From the NCBI GenBank assembly GCA_002403075.1, contig DHHB01000035.1, forward strand, positions 22,375 through 86,374: a stretch of DNA of 64,000 nt. The letters are read 5' to 3'. Positions 1 to 8,932 of this stretch are shown here, piece by piece (the first letter of the stretch is position 1; every line of letters starts with the position of its first letter). The position numbers and the translations under genes were made by a program. The notes below the pieces were generated by a model. That model did no database searches. It was not told the DNA's origin and saw only the letters and a program-made list of their open reading frames with translations. Source of the DNA: a bacterium UBP1_UBA4783. GTDB lineage: Bacteria; Krumholzibacteriota; Krumholzibacteriia; Krumholzibacteriales; Krumholzibacteriaceae.

Positions 1-2
1 GC

Positions 3-1832
3 TCGTTCGACTGGAAGCTCGTCGCCGGCCGCGTCTTCGCGAACGCCTCCATTTTCAGGGGCGATCCGGTCGGAGGCGTGACGCACGTCCTCATCATGTG
101 GGGCTTCATCCTCCTCTTTCTCGGAACCGTGATGTCGACGATCGATCACTGGCTCTTCCCGTACCTCAAGGGGGACCTTTACCTCGCGTACGCCTTCGTG
201 CTCGACGCCGCCGGCGTCGCGCTCATGGCGGGGGTCGCGCTCGCGTACCTCAGACGATACGTTCTCAAGAGCGGAAAGATGGTCACCGTCATCCGCGATC
301 ACGCCGTGCTCCTCCTCATATTTTTCGTCGCCCTCACGGGCTTCGTCGTCGAAGGGCTCCGCCTTCGCGCCGAGCCGCCTCCGTGGGGGGAGCCTTCGCC
401 CGTCGGGCAGTGGATCGCGTCCGTTTCGGCGCTCGACGTCCCGGGCGCCCTGCTTGCCCACCGGATATGGTGGTGGATACATTCGGTCGCGAGCCTCGCG
501 CTCATCGCGTGGTTCCCGTTCTCGAAGTTCATTCACGTTGTCGCCGCGCCCGTGAACCTCTTGTACGAAGGTGCGGGATCGAGCCCGTTCCTCACGCTCG
601 AGGAACGCGAGGCGCAGGGGAGCGATTTCAGCGCTCGGCAACGGATCATGATGGACGCGTGCACGCAGTGCAACCGCTGCACCGTCGTCTGTCCGAGCGC
701 CGTCGCGGGAGAGCCGCTCTCCCCGCGCGCGGCCGTCGACGAGGCGGGCGCCTTCGTTCGCCGCGCCGGCGGATTCGGCCTTCTCCCGAAACGCCTTCCC
801 GCCGAGGCGCCGAAGCGGGGAACGGCCGTCGGAACCGAGGAGGCGTGGCTCTGCACGACCTGCGGCCACTGCCGGGTCGAATGCCCCTCCGCCATCAGTC
901 CGATGGATATCATCCGCGAGGTCCGCACCGCGCGGGTCGAGAGCGGAGAGAACGTTCCCGACAACCTGCAGGAGATGCTCGAGTCGGTCTACAAGTTCAA
1001 GAACCCGTGGCAGGGCGCGAAGGGCAAGCGGATGGATTGGGCCGCCGGGCTCGACGTCCCCGTCATCCCCGACGGCGCGAAAGAGAAGCGCTGCTTCTAC
1101 GTCGGCTGCACGTTCGCCTACGACGCGAGGCTTCAGGAAGTGCCGCGCTCGGCGGTCGCGGTCTTCGCTGCGGCCGGGTACCGCTACGGCGTCCTCGGCA
1201 AGGAAGAGATCTGCTGCAGCGAGCTCGTCCGCGGCGCGGGCGAGGACGGGCTCTTCTTCGAGCTCGCCGAACAGAACGTCGACGCGTTCGAACGCCGCGG
1301 CGTCGAGGAGATCGTGACGGGGTGCCCCCACGGGATGCACACCTTCTCGAACGAGTATCGCCGTCTCTCGCCGGGCGCGGCGGAACGCCGCGTGCTGCAC
1401 GTGTCGCAGGTTCTCGAGGAGCTTCTGCGATCGGGCGCGCTGCGGCTCGAGGGCCGCGGCGAACGCGCCGTGACCTACCACGATCCGTGTTTCCTCGGAC
1501 GGCGCGGCGGCGTATACGACGCGCCGCGGAACGTCCTGCGGGCGATCCCCGGCGTGCGGCTCGTCGAGATGGAGCGCTCGCGCGAGCGGAGCCTCTGCTG
1601 CGGCGGAGGCGGCGGGCGCATGTGGGTCGAGGCGTCGAAGGGCGAGAAGATGGGCGAGGTCCGCGCGCGCGAAGCCGCCGCGACGGGAGCGAGCGTGATC
1701 GTCACCGCGTGCCCGTTCTGCTTCACGAACCTCGACGACGCCGTGAAAACGGCGGGGTACGAGGGCGCGATGGTCGTGAAGGACCTCACCGAGCTCGTCG
1801 CCGAATGCCTCCCTGGCCGCGGCGGCGCGTGA
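3..1832 (+). CDS. EMO-type membrane Fe-S oxidoreductase (ETF:quinone oxidoreductase), 5' end cut off by window
   Basis: This protein probably passes electrons from reduced electron-transferring flavoprotein to the membrane quinone pool. The frame is open from base 3, and the residues before the GTG at 78 (FDWKLVAGRVFANASIFRGD) resemble the stretch that precedes the first membrane helix in NarI-like fusions. The start therefore lies outside the window. The visible order is a cytochrome b/NarI-like domain with several helices (visible residues about 27-190), two [4Fe-4S] motifs (CTQCNRCTVVCP near 220, CTTCGHCRVECP near 284), then two HdrD/GlpC-type CCG domains (from about 364; CCGGGGGR near 533). 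This matches the DUF224 fusion proteins known as EMO in syntrophic fatty-acid oxidisers. etfB and etfA follow directly, which supports the role. A different quinone-linked heterodisulfide-reductase-like function is the alternative. Confidence 0.85.
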   Translation, partial: SFDWKLVAGRVFANASIFRGDPVGGVTHVLIMWGFILLFLGTVMSTIDHWLFPYLKGDLYLAYAFVLDAAGVALMAGVALAYLRRYVLKSGKMVTVIRDHAVLLLIFFVALTGFVVEGLRLRAEPPPWGEPSPVGQWIASVSALDVPGALLAHRIWWWIHSVASLALIAWFPFSKFIHVVAAPVNLLYEGAGSSPFLTLEEREAQGSDFSARQRIMMDACTQCNRCTVVCPSAVAGEPLSPRAAVDEAGAFVRRAGGFGLLPKRLPAEAPKRGTAVGTEEAWLCTTCGHCRVECPSAISPMDIIREVRTARVESGENVPDNLQEMLESVYKFKNPWQGAKGKRMDWAAGLDVPVIPDGAKEKRCFYVGCTFAYDARLQEVPRSAVAVFAAAGYRYGVLGKEEICCSELVRGAGEDGLFFELAEQNVDAFERRGVEEIVTGCPHGMHTFSNEYRRLSPGAAERRVLHVSQVLEELLRSGALRLEGRGERAVTYHDPCFLGRRGGVYDAPRNVLRAIPGVRLVEMERSRERSLCCGGGGGRMWVEASKGEKMGEVRAREAAATGASVIVTACPFCFTNLDDAVKTAGYEGAMVVKDLTELVAECLPGRGGA

Positions 1833-1902
1833 TCGAGTCATACCGGCGCGGGCGGCCCCGCCGCCCGCCGAACGGCGAACCGATGGAGAAAGGAGCCGGC
1901 GG

Positions 1903-2694
1903 ATGGAGATTCTCGTCTGCGTGAAACGGGTACCCGATACCGCCGACGCGGAGGTCGCGCTCCGGCCCGACGGCAGGGGCATACGGGAGGAGGATCTCGC
2001 GTTCGGCATCAACGAGTGGGACAACTACGCCGTCGAGGAGGCGATCCGGCTCAAGGAGAAGCACGGCGGCTCGGTCACCGTCGCGACGATCGGTCCGGCG
2101 GAGAGCGAGGACGTGCTTCGCCGGTGCCTCGCGATGGGCGCCGACGAGGCCGTCATGATCGACGAGGCCCCTTTCCGCGGATCCGATCCGTACGGCGTGG
2201 CGCGGGGGCTCGCCGGACTCGCGCGGCGGCGGGCGTACGATCTCGTGCTCACGGGCGCGCTCGCCGGGGACGACGGGTACGGAATGACCGGCCCCGTGCT
2301 CGCCGGATTTCTCGGGTGGCCGCACGCGACGCTCGTCACCTCGATCGCGGTCGAGGGGAAGACGGCCGTCGTCGCGCGGGAGCTCGAGGGAGGGCTCGAG
2401 GAACTCCTCGCCGTCGAGCTCCCCGCGGTTCTCACGATCCAGACGGGGATCAACGAGCCCCGGTACGTGTCGATCATGGGGATACGGAAGGTCAGGAGCA
2501 AGGAGATACCGGTCCTCCCCGCGGCGGACGTCGGCGTCGGCGCCGGCGAGGCCGGGGAGAACGCGAACCTCCTGCGCTCCCGCGGATTCTCGATCCCGCC
2601 CGCCGGCAAGGAGTCGGTCATGTTGAAAGGCGCTCCCGCGGAGGTTGCGCAGAAGATACTGGAGATCGTCAAGGAGCGGGGGGGGGTGGCGTAG
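1903..2694 (+). CDS. etfB: Electron transfer flavoprotein subunit beta
   Basis: This is the small ETF subunit (263 aa, normal length), which with EtfA carries electrons from acyl-CoA dehydrogenases to a membrane oxidoreductase. The N-terminus MEILVCVKRVPDT is the family hallmark, and the adenine-nucleotide-binding alpha/beta fold continues through the conserved LVLTGALAGDDGYG-like region. The ATG has an AAAGGAG ribosome site about 10 bases upstream. It lies 70 bases after the EMO-like gene and its stop touches the etfA start, so one transcript for all three is likely. The pairing with EMO suggests an ordinary rather than bifurcating ETF, which is inference. Confidence 0.93.
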   Translation: MEILVCVKRVPDTADAEVALRPDGRGIREEDLAFGINEWDNYAVEEAIRLKEKHGGSVTVATIGPAESEDVLRRCLAMGADEAVMIDEAPFRGSDPYGVARGLAGLARRRAYDLVLTGALAGDDGYGMTGPVLAGFLGWPHATLVTSIAVEGKTAVVARELEGGLEELLAVELPAVLTIQTGINEPRYVSIMGIRKVRSKEIPVLPAADVGVGAGEAGENANLLRSRGFSIPPAGKESVMLKGAPAEVAQKILEIVKERGGVA

Positions 2695-3663
2695 ATGGCG
2701 AAGGTATTCGTTCTCGTCGAGCACCGGCAGGGATCGATACGCGAGGCGACGTTCGAGTGCGTCACGCTGGCCCGCGAGCTTCACGCGTCCGCCGGTCTCG
2801 AGCCGGCCGCGGTCGTCGTCGGGAGCGGCGTCGCGGCGTTCGCGGACACGATCGCCGCTTATCTCCCCGAGACGATCGTCGTCGACGATCCGGCGCTCGA
2901 GCGTTTCCGGTACGAGACCCACGCGGCCGCGCTCCGCGATCTCATCGAGCGGGAGGCGCCGCTCCTCGTGCTGGCGCCTCATTCGGCGTTCGGCATGGAG
3001 CTCGTCCCTCGTCTCTCGGCGGAGCTCGGGAGACCCTGCGCGACCGATTGCGTGGAGGTCGCGATGGCGGAGGGCGGTCTCTCCGCCGTGCGGAGCGTAT
3101 ATAACGGAAAGATACTCGAGCGGCTCGCGTTCGCTCCGGCGGGCGGCTATTTCGCGACGGTGCGGTCCGGAAGCTACGCCCCCGCAGCCACGGCGGGAGC
3201 CGGCTCGATCCGCGCGCACGCCTGCCCGGCGATGCCGGCGACGCCGCGGACCGAACACCGCGGCTACCGCGAGACGGCCGCGGGCGAGGTCGACATCACG
3301 CAGGCGCCGATGCTGCTCGCGATCGGGCGCGGCATCAAGGACGTCGAGAACGTTCCGAAAGCGCAGGCGCTCGCGGATCGGCTCGGCGCCGTGCTCGCCT
3401 GCTCGCGCCCCGTCGTCGACAAGAAATGGCTCGGCAAGGAGCGGCAGGTGGGGACCTCCGGGCGCACGGTGAAGCCGAAGGTGTACATCGCCTTCGGCAT
3501 CAGCGGCGCTTTCCAGCATCTCGCCGGCGTCAAGAGCCCCGGCGTCTTCATCGCCGTGAATCGGGATCCCAAGGCGCCGGTGTTCCGCGCGGCGGATTTC
3601 GGCGTCGTCGAGGACATGTTCAAGATCATGGACGCGCTCGCCGAGAAGCTCGGCGCGAAATGA
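2695..3663 (+). CDS. etfA: Electron transfer flavoprotein subunit alpha
   Basis: This is the large, FAD-binding ETF subunit (322 aa). The C-terminal FAD domain has the family pattern GRTVKPKVYIAFGISGAFQH followed by LAGVKSPGVFIAVNRDP and ADFGVVED. The ATG immediately follows the etfB TAG, so translation is probably coupled. It sits between etfB and an acyl-CoA dehydrogenase gene 13 bases downstream. Together with the upstream Fe-S oxidoreductase this forms a compact unit for moving acyl-CoA electrons to quinone. No unusual substitution is apparent. Confidence 0.93.
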   Translation: MAKVFVLVEHRQGSIREATFECVTLARELHASAGLEPAAVVVGSGVAAFADTIAAYLPETIVVDDPALERFRYETHAAALRDLIEREAPLLVLAPHSAFGMELVPRLSAELGRPCATDCVEVAMAEGGLSAVRSVYNGKILERLAFAPAGGYFATVRSGSYAPAATAGAGSIRAHACPAMPATPRTEHRGYRETAAGEVDITQAPMLLAIGRGIKDVENVPKAQALADRLGAVLACSRPVVDKKWLGKERQVGTSGRTVKPKVYIAFGISGAFQHLAGVKSPGVFIAVNRDPKAPVFRAADFGVVEDMFKIMDALAEKLGAK

Positions 3664-3676
3664 GCGGGAGGGAGCG

Positions 3677-4828
3677 ATGGATTTCGATCTGACCAAGGAG
3701 CAGAAGGATATCGTCCAGGCGGCCCGGGAGTTCGCCGAAGGGGAGTTCGACAAGGATCTGGCGATGGAGCTCGAGAAGAAGCACGAGTTCCCGCGCGCGA
3801 TCTGGAAGAAGGCGTGCGAACTCGGGTTCGTCGGGATCCATTTCCCCGAGGAGTACGGCGGACAGGGCCTCGGCGTGCTCGAGAACGCCCTCGTCGTCGA
3901 GGAGTTCTGCCGGCGGGATTCCGGGATCGGCACGGCGCTCGCGCTCTGCGATTTCGCTTCGGAGATCCTCATGCGCCACGGAACGAAGGAGCAGAAGGAG
4001 CGGTTGCTCACGGGGATCGCGTCGGGCAAGACGATCTCCGCCGGCTGCTTCACCGAGCCGAATCACGGGAGCGACATCACGACGATGGATACGACGGCGG
4101 TGCGCGACGGAGACGAGTGGGTGATGAACGGCACCAAGACGTTCATCACGAACGGCTGCATCGCCGACTGCTTCATCGTGCTCTGCCAGACCGACCCCGC
4201 CGCGAAGCCGGGGTACCGCGGGCAATCCCTCATCCTCGTCGAGAAGGGCGCCGAGGGGATCGAGACCGCCGAGGTCGGCGACAAGATGGGGATACGCATG
4301 ACGTCGACCGCCGAGGTATCCTTCGCCTCCGTCCGCGTTCCCGCCGCGAACCTCATCGGCGAGGAGGGGAAGGGCTTCTACCACGTCCTCGAGTTTTTCG
4401 ACGAGAGCCGCGCCGAGATCGCGGCGACGGCGGTCGGCGTCGCGCAGGGGGCCTTCGACCGCGCGCTCGAGTACGCGAAGCAGCGGCAGCAGTTCGGCCA
4501 GCGCCTCGCCGATTTCCAGGTCACCCAGCACAAGCTCGCCGATATGGCGACCATGATCGACGCGGCGAGGCTCCTCACCCACCGGGCCGCGTGGAACTTC
4601 GACCGGGGGCGCATCGATCCGAAGCTCACGTCCATGGCGAAGTACTACGCGGGACGCGCCGCCGTGGCGGTGACGGACGAGGCGGTTCAGATCCTGGGCG
4701 GCTACGGGTATATCCTCGAATACGAGGTGGAGCGTTTCTACCGGGACGCCAAGATCGCCGAGATCTACGAGGGCACGAAGGAGATCCAGAAGAACACGAT
4801 CGCCGCAGCGCTCATCAAGAAGAAATGA
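3677..4828 (+). CDS. Acyl-CoA dehydrogenase
   Basis: This FAD enzyme (383 aa, typical length) catalyses alpha,beta-dehydrogenation of an acyl-CoA in beta-oxidation and passes electrons to ETF. Family signatures include CFTEPNHGSDITTMDT in the middle domain, the QQFGQRLADFQ stretch, and near the C-terminus EIYEGTKEIQKN, where Glu365 takes the position of the catalytic base in short- and medium-chain enzymes. It begins 13 bases after etfA with GGAGGGAGCG before the ATG. Chain-length specificity cannot be told from sequence alone; a butyryl- or short-branched-chain enzyme is the likeliest type. Confidence 0.93.
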   Translation: MDFDLTKEQKDIVQAAREFAEGEFDKDLAMELEKKHEFPRAIWKKACELGFVGIHFPEEYGGQGLGVLENALVVEEFCRRDSGIGTALALCDFASEILMRHGTKEQKERLLTGIASGKTISAGCFTEPNHGSDITTMDTTAVRDGDEWVMNGTKTFITNGCIADCFIVLCQTDPAAKPGYRGQSLILVEKGAEGIETAEVGDKMGIRMTSTAEVSFASVRVPAANLIGEEGKGFYHVLEFFDESRAEIAATAVGVAQGAFDRALEYAKQRQQFGQRLADFQVTQHKLADMATMIDAARLLTHRAAWNFDRGRIDPKLTSMAKYYAGRAAVAVTDEAVQILGGYGYILEYEVERFYRDAKIAEIYEGTKEIQKNTIAAALIKKK

Positions 4829-4836
4829 GGGTCGCG

Positions 4837-5418
4837 ATGGATCGCACACGAATCGCGCGGCCGGCCGTCGCCGCCGCAATCGTTTTCGCGCTCACCGCGC
4901 TCGGCGCCGCGGGCTGCTCGCGGACCGAAGAAAAGGCGGACGGCGCTCCGCCGGCGCAGGCCGACCGGCCGTCGCCGAACGTCACGATCAAGACGTACGA
5001 CACGCTCGGGGACGTACCGCTCGTGGCCCTCGACGGAACCGCGTACCGGCTGTCGCATTACCGGGGGAACATCGTCGTCCTCTGTCTCTTCGCCACGTGG
5101 AGCGAGGACTGCGTCGCGCAGATTCGCGAGCTCAACGGCCTCCACGAGAAGATCAAGAATCACCGCATGACCGTTCTCGGCATCGCCCTCGACAAGGACG
5201 GTCCCGCCGCGGTCAGGCGGCTCGCGGAGCGTCAGCCGATATCGTTCCCCGTGTTCACGAACGGGGCGGCGATCGTCAACGATCTCGGCGGCGTCCGGAA
5301 ACTGCCGACCACGTACGTGCTCCTGCGCGAGGGGCATATCTTCTACAAGGCGATCGGCTTCGAGACCGCCAAGCGCTTCGAGGATCAGATCAGGCTGATC
5401 CGCGCGCAGCGGCTCTAG
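4837..5418 (+). CDS. Thioredoxin-fold (TlpA/peroxiredoxin-like) lipoprotein lacking the CxxC motif
   Basis: This is an exported lipoprotein of 193 aa. A hydrophobic signal ends in the lipobox LGAAGC, with Cys27 as the lipidation site. Residues about 55-190 have the TlpA/AhpC thioredoxin fold (LVALDGTAYRLSHYRGNIVV, then FATWSEDC, later PTTYVL with the cis-proline). The usual WCxxC is WSEDC here: Ser89 replaces the first Cys and only Cys92 remains, so disulfide exchange by a dithiol mechanism is not possible. ATG 4837 is chosen because GAGG lies six bases upstream; ATG 4825, overlapping the previous stop, is the alternative. A monothiol or peroxiredoxin-like role is possible. Confidence 0.8.
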   Translation: MDRTRIARPAVAAAIVFALTALGAAGCSRTEEKADGAPPAQADRPSPNVTIKTYDTLGDVPLVALDGTAYRLSHYRGNIVVLCLFATWSEDCVAQIRELNGLHEKIKNHRMTVLGIALDKDGPAAVRRLAERQPISFPVFTNGAAIVNDLGGVRKLPTTYVLLREGHIFYKAIGFETAKRFEDQIRLIRAQRL

Positions 5419-5426
5419 GATGCGCC

Positions 5427-6755
5427 ATGCCCGTGAAGTTGACGCAGGAAGAGCTCCTCATCATCAACCTCCTGCTGCGGATCGCGGTCATGGCCGGGAT
5501 CGCGAGCCTCGTGCTCGGATTCCGTTTCGTCGCCGACGTTCTCGTTCGCAGCGCCGCGTCCGCCGCGGACCGGGCGCGGCTCGCCGCGGCGCTCGCCGCC
5601 ATATTCGTCGTCGGGATCGTCGTGCGCAAGCTCACGAACCAGGGCGCGATGGATCTTTCCCTCGAGGGGGCGCTCTTCGCCGGATTCCTCGGCGGCGTCT
5701 GGGTCGGCGCCGGCGTCGGCGCCGCCGTCGGAGTCGTGTGCTACCTCTTCGGCGAGCCCGCGGGGCTGCCGTTCTACGCCGGCGCGGGGCTCGCGAGCGG
5801 ACTCCTCGTCACGATCCTCGGAAGAGGCGGCGAGATCTGGAGCTATTCGCTCAACCCGCTCTCGATCGTCTACAACTTCATCGAGAATCTGTGGCGGCGC
5901 CGGCTCGACCGCAACTTCATCCCCTTCGCGATGCTCCTCGCCTTCGCCGCGGGCCGGTACCGCCTCCTCGAGCGCACGAGGGGCCGCGACATCTACGGAT
6001 TCCTGCCGACGAACGGGTTCGCGCTCGTTCTCGAGATCGTCACGATCGTCTACACGCTCGGCATCGCGCTCAAGCTCGCCAACAACGCGCGGCTCGAGCT
6101 TCTCCTGCGCGAGGAGGAACGCCAGCTCCTGCACGCGCGCCTCGTGACCCTCCGGAGCCAGATCAACCCGCATTTCCTGTTCAATACCCTCAACTCGATC
6201 TCCGCCCTCATCCGCACCGACGCCGACAAGGCGCGGGAGATGACGCGCCGTCTCGCCTCGATCTTCCGCAAGGCGCTCGACGATTCGAACGAGACGCACA
6301 GCCTCCGCGACGAGCTCGCCTTCATCGACGATTACCTCTCGATCGAGCGCGTGCGGTTCGGCGACGAGCGGCTCCGGATCGTCAAGGACGTCGCTCCCGA
6401 GGTGCTCGAGGCCCCGGTGCCGGTCATGATCCTCCAGCCGCTCGTCGAGAACGCGGTCAAACACGGGATCTCGCGGCGTCTCGACGGGGGCAGCATCCGC
6501 ATCGCCGCGCGGCCGCTCGGGGGCGGGCTCGAGATCGAGATCGAGAACGAGGGGGAACCGGTCGCCGACTGCGCGCTCGACGCGCTCGTCGGGCGCGGCC
6601 TCGGGCTGCGGAACGTCATCGAGCGCATCAACCTCTACACGTGCGGCGCGGGACGCTTCACGATCGCGCCGCGCAGGGACGGCGGCGCCGTGGTGCGCCT
6701 CGTCATTCCGCCGCCGCCGGCAAGGAGCGTGGACTCGTGCCGATACGAACGATGA
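5427..6755 (+). CDS. LytS-family membrane sensor histidine kinase
   Basis: This is the sensor half of a two-component system (442 aa). The N-terminal 200 residues hold several hydrophobic helices with Gly-rich LFAGFLGGVWVGAGVGAAVG, like the 5TM-LYT sensor region. A His_kinase domain of the LytS/YpdA type follows: LRSQINPHFLFNTLNSISAL with phospho-acceptor His249, then the ATPase motifs LQPLVENAVKHG and GRGLGLRNVIERI. No GAF domain separates sensor and kinase. The ATG begins eight bases after the preceding stop. The stop overlaps the GTG of the response regulator. The signal is unknown; LytS relatives sense envelope state or small metabolites such as pyruvate. Confidence 0.9.
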   Translation: MPVKLTQEELLIINLLLRIAVMAGIASLVLGFRFVADVLVRSAASAADRARLAAALAAIFVVGIVVRKLTNQGAMDLSLEGALFAGFLGGVWVGAGVGAAVGVVCYLFGEPAGLPFYAGAGLASGLLVTILGRGGEIWSYSLNPLSIVYNFIENLWRRRLDRNFIPFAMLLAFAAGRYRLLERTRGRDIYGFLPTNGFALVLEIVTIVYTLGIALKLANNARLELLLREEERQLLHARLVTLRSQINPHFLFNTLNSISALIRTDADKAREMTRRLASIFRKALDDSNETHSLRDELAFIDDYLSIERVRFGDERLRIVKDVAPEVLEAPVPVMILQPLVENAVKHGISRRLDGGSIRIAARPLGGGLEIEIENEGEPVADCALDALVGRGLGLRNVIERINLYTCGAGRFTIAPRRDGGAVVRLVIPPPPARSVDSCRYER

Positions 6756-7510
6756 TCGTCGACGACGAAAAGCTCGCGCGCGACGAGATGCGGTTCCTTC
6801 TCGCGGGCGAGAAGGACGTCGAGATCGTCGCCGAGGCCGCCGGCGGGCGGGAGGCGATCGATCTCGCGCGGGAGAAGCGGCCCGAGCTCGTGTTCCTCGA
6901 CATCCAGATGCCCGAGGTGGACGGATTTCAGGTGGTCACGGCGCTCATCGAAGGGGGAGAGCCGCCGCTCGTCGTCTTCGCGACCGCCTTCGACCGGTAC
7001 GCCATCAGGGCGTTCGAGGTGAACGCCCTCGACTACCTCCTCAAGCCGATCGACCGCGCGAGGCTCGGCGCGGCGCTCGATCGCGTCCGCGCGGCGATGC
7101 CGCGGCGCGAGGAGTACGCGCGGCGGCTGCGCGCGCTGGCCGGCAGCATTCGGATCGGCACGAGCTTCCTTCCCCGGATCGTCGTCGTGGTCGCGGGGGA
7201 GCCCTCGCTCGTCGACGTCGAACGCGTCGCCATGCTTCGGCGCGACGGTTCGCGGGTCGCGGCCTTCACGGCGGACGGCGCGTTTCCGACGAACTACCGG
7301 GACCTCGACGAGCTCGAGGTGCAGCTCGATCCGGCGAGCTTCATCCGGCTCGGGGCGGATTATATCGTGAACATCCGCCGCATCGCCGACGTCGTTCCAT
7401 GGTCGGGGGGCAATTTCATGATGGCGCTCGACGACGCGGACCGGACCGAGGTGCGGCTCAACCGCTCGCAGGCGAAGCTTCTGCGGAGCAAAGCCGAGCG
7501 GCTCTTTTAG
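6737..7510 (+). CDS. LytTR-family response regulator
   Basis: This is the partner of the preceding kinase (257 aa). The receiver domain (residues 1-120) has the acidic pair in MIVDDEK, phospho-acceptor Asp55 in VFLDIQMPEVDGF, and the FDRYAIRAFEVNALDYLLKP switch region. Residues about 145-255 form a LytTR DNA-binding domain, with FIRLGADYIVNIRRIADVVP as the recognisable core. The GTG start is preceded by AAGGAG nine bases upstream and overlaps the kinase gene by 19 bases; an internal ATG at 6752 is also possible. Targets are not evident from the window; lpd follows 17 bases after the stop and may be co-transcribed. Confidence 0.9.
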   Translation: MPIRTMIVDDEKLARDEMRFLLAGEKDVEIVAEAAGGREAIDLAREKRPELVFLDIQMPEVDGFQVVTALIEGGEPPLVVFATAFDRYAIRAFEVNALDYLLKPIDRARLGAALDRVRAAMPRREEYARRLRALAGSIRIGTSFLPRIVVVVAGEPSLVDVERVAMLRRDGSRVAAFTADGAFPTNYRDLDELEVQLDPASFIRLGADYIVNIRRIADVVPWSGGNFMMALDDADRTEVRLNRSQAKLLRSKAERLF

Positions 7511-7527
7511 AAGCGGGGAGGAAGAAC

Positions 7528-8904
7528 GTGGTCCGTGATTACGACGTCGCCGTGCTCGGCGGAGGACCGGCGGGCTATCCGGCGGCGATACGCGCGGCGC
7601 AGCTCGGCGCGCGCGTCTGCCTCGTCGAGCGCGAGTCGCTCGGCGGCACCTGCCTCAACTGGGGATGCATCCCGACGAAAGCGCTCCAGGCGGCCGCCCA
7701 CCTCGTCGAGCGCTCCCGCGCCGCCCGCGAAGCCGGGGTCGCCCGCGGAGAGATCGCGATCGACGCGGCGGGGCTGTTCGCGAACAAGGCGCGCGTCGTC
7801 CGGGAGCTCGTTTCGGGGATCGAGAAGCTCCTCAAGGCGCGCAGGATCGACGTGCTCCGCGGCGAGGGGCGGATCGCGGGGGAAGGCGAGATCGAGGTCG
7901 AGGGGACGGGGCGGATCAAGGCTTCCCGCATCGTCGTCGCGACGGGCTCGATCGAGGCGCCGCTCCCCTTCATGCCGTTCGACGGCGCTCGGATCCTCTC
8001 GAGCAAGGACGTCCTCGACCTCGGACGGATCCCGGCGAGCGTTCTCGTCGTCGGCGGCGGGGTCATCGGGTGCGAGTTCGCGACGATCCTCCACGCGTTC
8101 GGTTCGAAGGTCGCGATCGTCGAGATGCTCCCCTCGCTCGTCGCGACCGAGGACGCTCAGGTATCCCGCACCCTGCAGATGCTTCTCCGGAAAAAGGGGA
8201 TCGATCTCCATCTCTCCTCCAAGGTCGTCTCGGCCCGCACGACGGAAGCGGGCGTCGTCGCGACGCTCGAGAACGGGACGGAGATCTCCTCCGAGATCGT
8301 TCTCGTTTCCGTCGGCAGAAAGCCGCGCGTCGCGGGATCCGGCGTCGAGACGCTCGGGATCGAGGCGGGCGGGGGCGGCATCGCGGTGAACCGCCGCATG
8401 GAGACCTCGCGCGCCGGCGTGTACGCGGCGGGGGACGTCGTCGGCGGGCTCCTCCTCGCCCACGTCGCCACGCGCGAGGGGATCGTCGCGGCGGAGAACG
8501 CCCTCGGCGGCGCCCGCGAGGTCGCCTACGACGCGGTCCCCGCGACGATCTACACCCTCCCGGAGATATCCCGCGTCGGTCTCACCGAGGAGGAGGCCAA
8601 AAAACGCGGGGAGAAGGTCGTGACCGGACGTTTCCCCTTCGCGGCGAGCGGAAAGGCCAAGGGTCTCGGCGAGGAGGACGGGTTCGTGAAATGGGTCGCG
8701 CGCGAGGGCGACCGGAGGCTTCTCGGCGCGCATATCATCGGCCCGTACGCGACCGAGCTTCTCGCGCCCGCGATCGTGGCGCTCGACCGCGGCCTCACCG
8801 GCGAGCAGTTCGCCGAATCGATCTTCCCGCATCCGACCCTGTCGGAGACGCTCGCGGGCGCCGCCGAATCGCTGTACGGGCGCGCGATAGATCTCGTGAA
8901 ATAG
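7528..8904 (+). CDS. lpd: Dihydrolipoamide dehydrogenase (E3)
   Basis: This FAD disulfide oxidoreductase (458 aa) reoxidises the dihydrolipoyl groups of 2-oxoacid dehydrogenase complexes or the glycine cleavage system with NAD+. It has the N-terminal dinucleotide motif VLGGGPAGYPAAIRAAQ, the redox pair in GGTCLNWGCIPTKAL, an NAD-binding VVGGGVIGCEFA, the second FAD motif GVYAAGDVVGG and the catalytic HPTLSE near the C-terminus. The GTG start has GGGGAGGA nine bases upstream. No E1 or E2 genes lie nearby, so which complex it serves is open. It ends 28 bases before the M16 peptidase gene. Confidence 0.93.
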   Translation: MVRDYDVAVLGGGPAGYPAAIRAAQLGARVCLVERESLGGTCLNWGCIPTKALQAAAHLVERSRAAREAGVARGEIAIDAAGLFANKARVVRELVSGIEKLLKARRIDVLRGEGRIAGEGEIEVEGTGRIKASRIVVATGSIEAPLPFMPFDGARILSSKDVLDLGRIPASVLVVGGGVIGCEFATILHAFGSKVAIVEMLPSLVATEDAQVSRTLQMLLRKKGIDLHLSSKVVSARTTEAGVVATLENGTEISSEIVLVSVGRKPRVAGSGVETLGIEAGGGGIAVNRRMETSRAGVYAAGDVVGGLLLAHVATREGIVAAENALGGAREVAYDAVPATIYTLPEISRVGLTEEEAKKRGEKVVTGRFPFAASGKAKGLGEEDGFVKWVAREGDRRLLGAHIIGPYATELLAPAIVALDRGLTGEQFAESIFPHPTLSETLAGAAESLYGRAIDLVK

Positions 8905-8932
8905 GTTTTTCGTCCCCGCTGGAGGTTTCGCG

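Noticed and set aside
78..1832. GTG at 78 as the start of the Fe-S oxidoreductase
   Set aside because: The frame is open upstream to base 3 with residues that fit the family's pre-helix segment; the gene is truncated by the window, not short.
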